From Linanthus parryae (Eukaryota > Streptophyta > Magnoliopsida > Ericales > Polemoniaceae): a stretch of DNA of 64,000 nucleotides. The notes below the pieces were generated by a model. It was not told the DNA's origin, did no database searches, and was given only the letters and a program-made list of their open reading frames with translations. The stretch is from assembly GCA_023055425.1 (NCBI GenBank), contig JALGPY010000008.1, positions 7,140,501 to 7,204,500 of the forward strand, given 5' to 3'. Positions within the stretch are counted from its first letter, which is position 1, and every line of letters starts with the position of its first letter. Shown here in pieces: positions 63,945 through 64,000 of the stretch. Made by a program: the position numbers and the translations under genes.

Positions 63945-64000
63945 GTATCCTGAAATGCAAATGATTTGATTGTCCTGCAATTTTCTTTTTATCTTTCTTC

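Overview
This is a window of a repeat-rich plant nuclear genome, most likely a eudicot. The evidence is spliced genes with canonical GT-AG introns, a PTS2-targeted peroxisomal thiolase, a plant S-protein homolog, an F-box/LRR gene, and plant families of LTR retrotransposons, LINEs, hAT elements, Helitrons and MITEs. There is no sign of bacterial, plastid or viral replicon sequence. The species cannot be named from the sequence alone.

Layout. 1-3825 is the 5' part of a minus-strand Athila-like Ty3/gypsy element (gag/protease pieces, tRNA-Asp-type PBS, 1.9-kb LTR). 4375-4860 is a LINE reverse-transcriptase relic. 5321-5749 is an intact secreted S-protein homolog. 6426-11207 is a transposon field: a Stowaway MITE, a hAT element holding a Helitron that itself holds a second Helitron and a PIF-like element, and a short hAT element. 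11493-16330 is a complete 14-exon peroxisomal 3-ketoacyl-CoA thiolase gene (KAT2/PED1 type, 464 aa). 17320-17735 is a CrRLK1L receptor-kinase relic. 18012-21580 is a nearly intact hAT transposon with exact 8-bp target duplications and a transposase broken by one frameshift. 24804-35378 (minus) is a seven-coding-exon RING-H2 E3 ligase gene (716 aa), probably with UTR exons near 22.3 kb and 36.9 kb. 37490-38330 is another LINE relic. 38953-44936 (minus) is LSM5 (88 aa, four exons) with a 5.5-kb intron full of mobile elements and a 40-G tract. 45180-47340 is a degenerate LINE. 48318-51314 is a 3.0-kb solo LTR. 51354-62124 is a direct tandem duplication of a ~2.8-kb unit whose second copy carries a young Ty1/copia element (56421-61583). 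62668-63944 is a two-exon F-box/LRR gene.

The five genes judged intact are unrelated: fatty-acid beta-oxidation, ubiquitin ligation, RNA decay/splicing, a secreted peptide-like protein and an SCF adaptor. They do not form a cluster or pathway. The most informative part of the window is its record of insertion order. Two paralogous empty sites (the Helitron copy at 43729-44041 and tandem copy A at 51354-54124) confirm the boundaries of elements inserted elsewhere in the window. I found no convincing undescribed gene system; the novelty is in transposon architecture.
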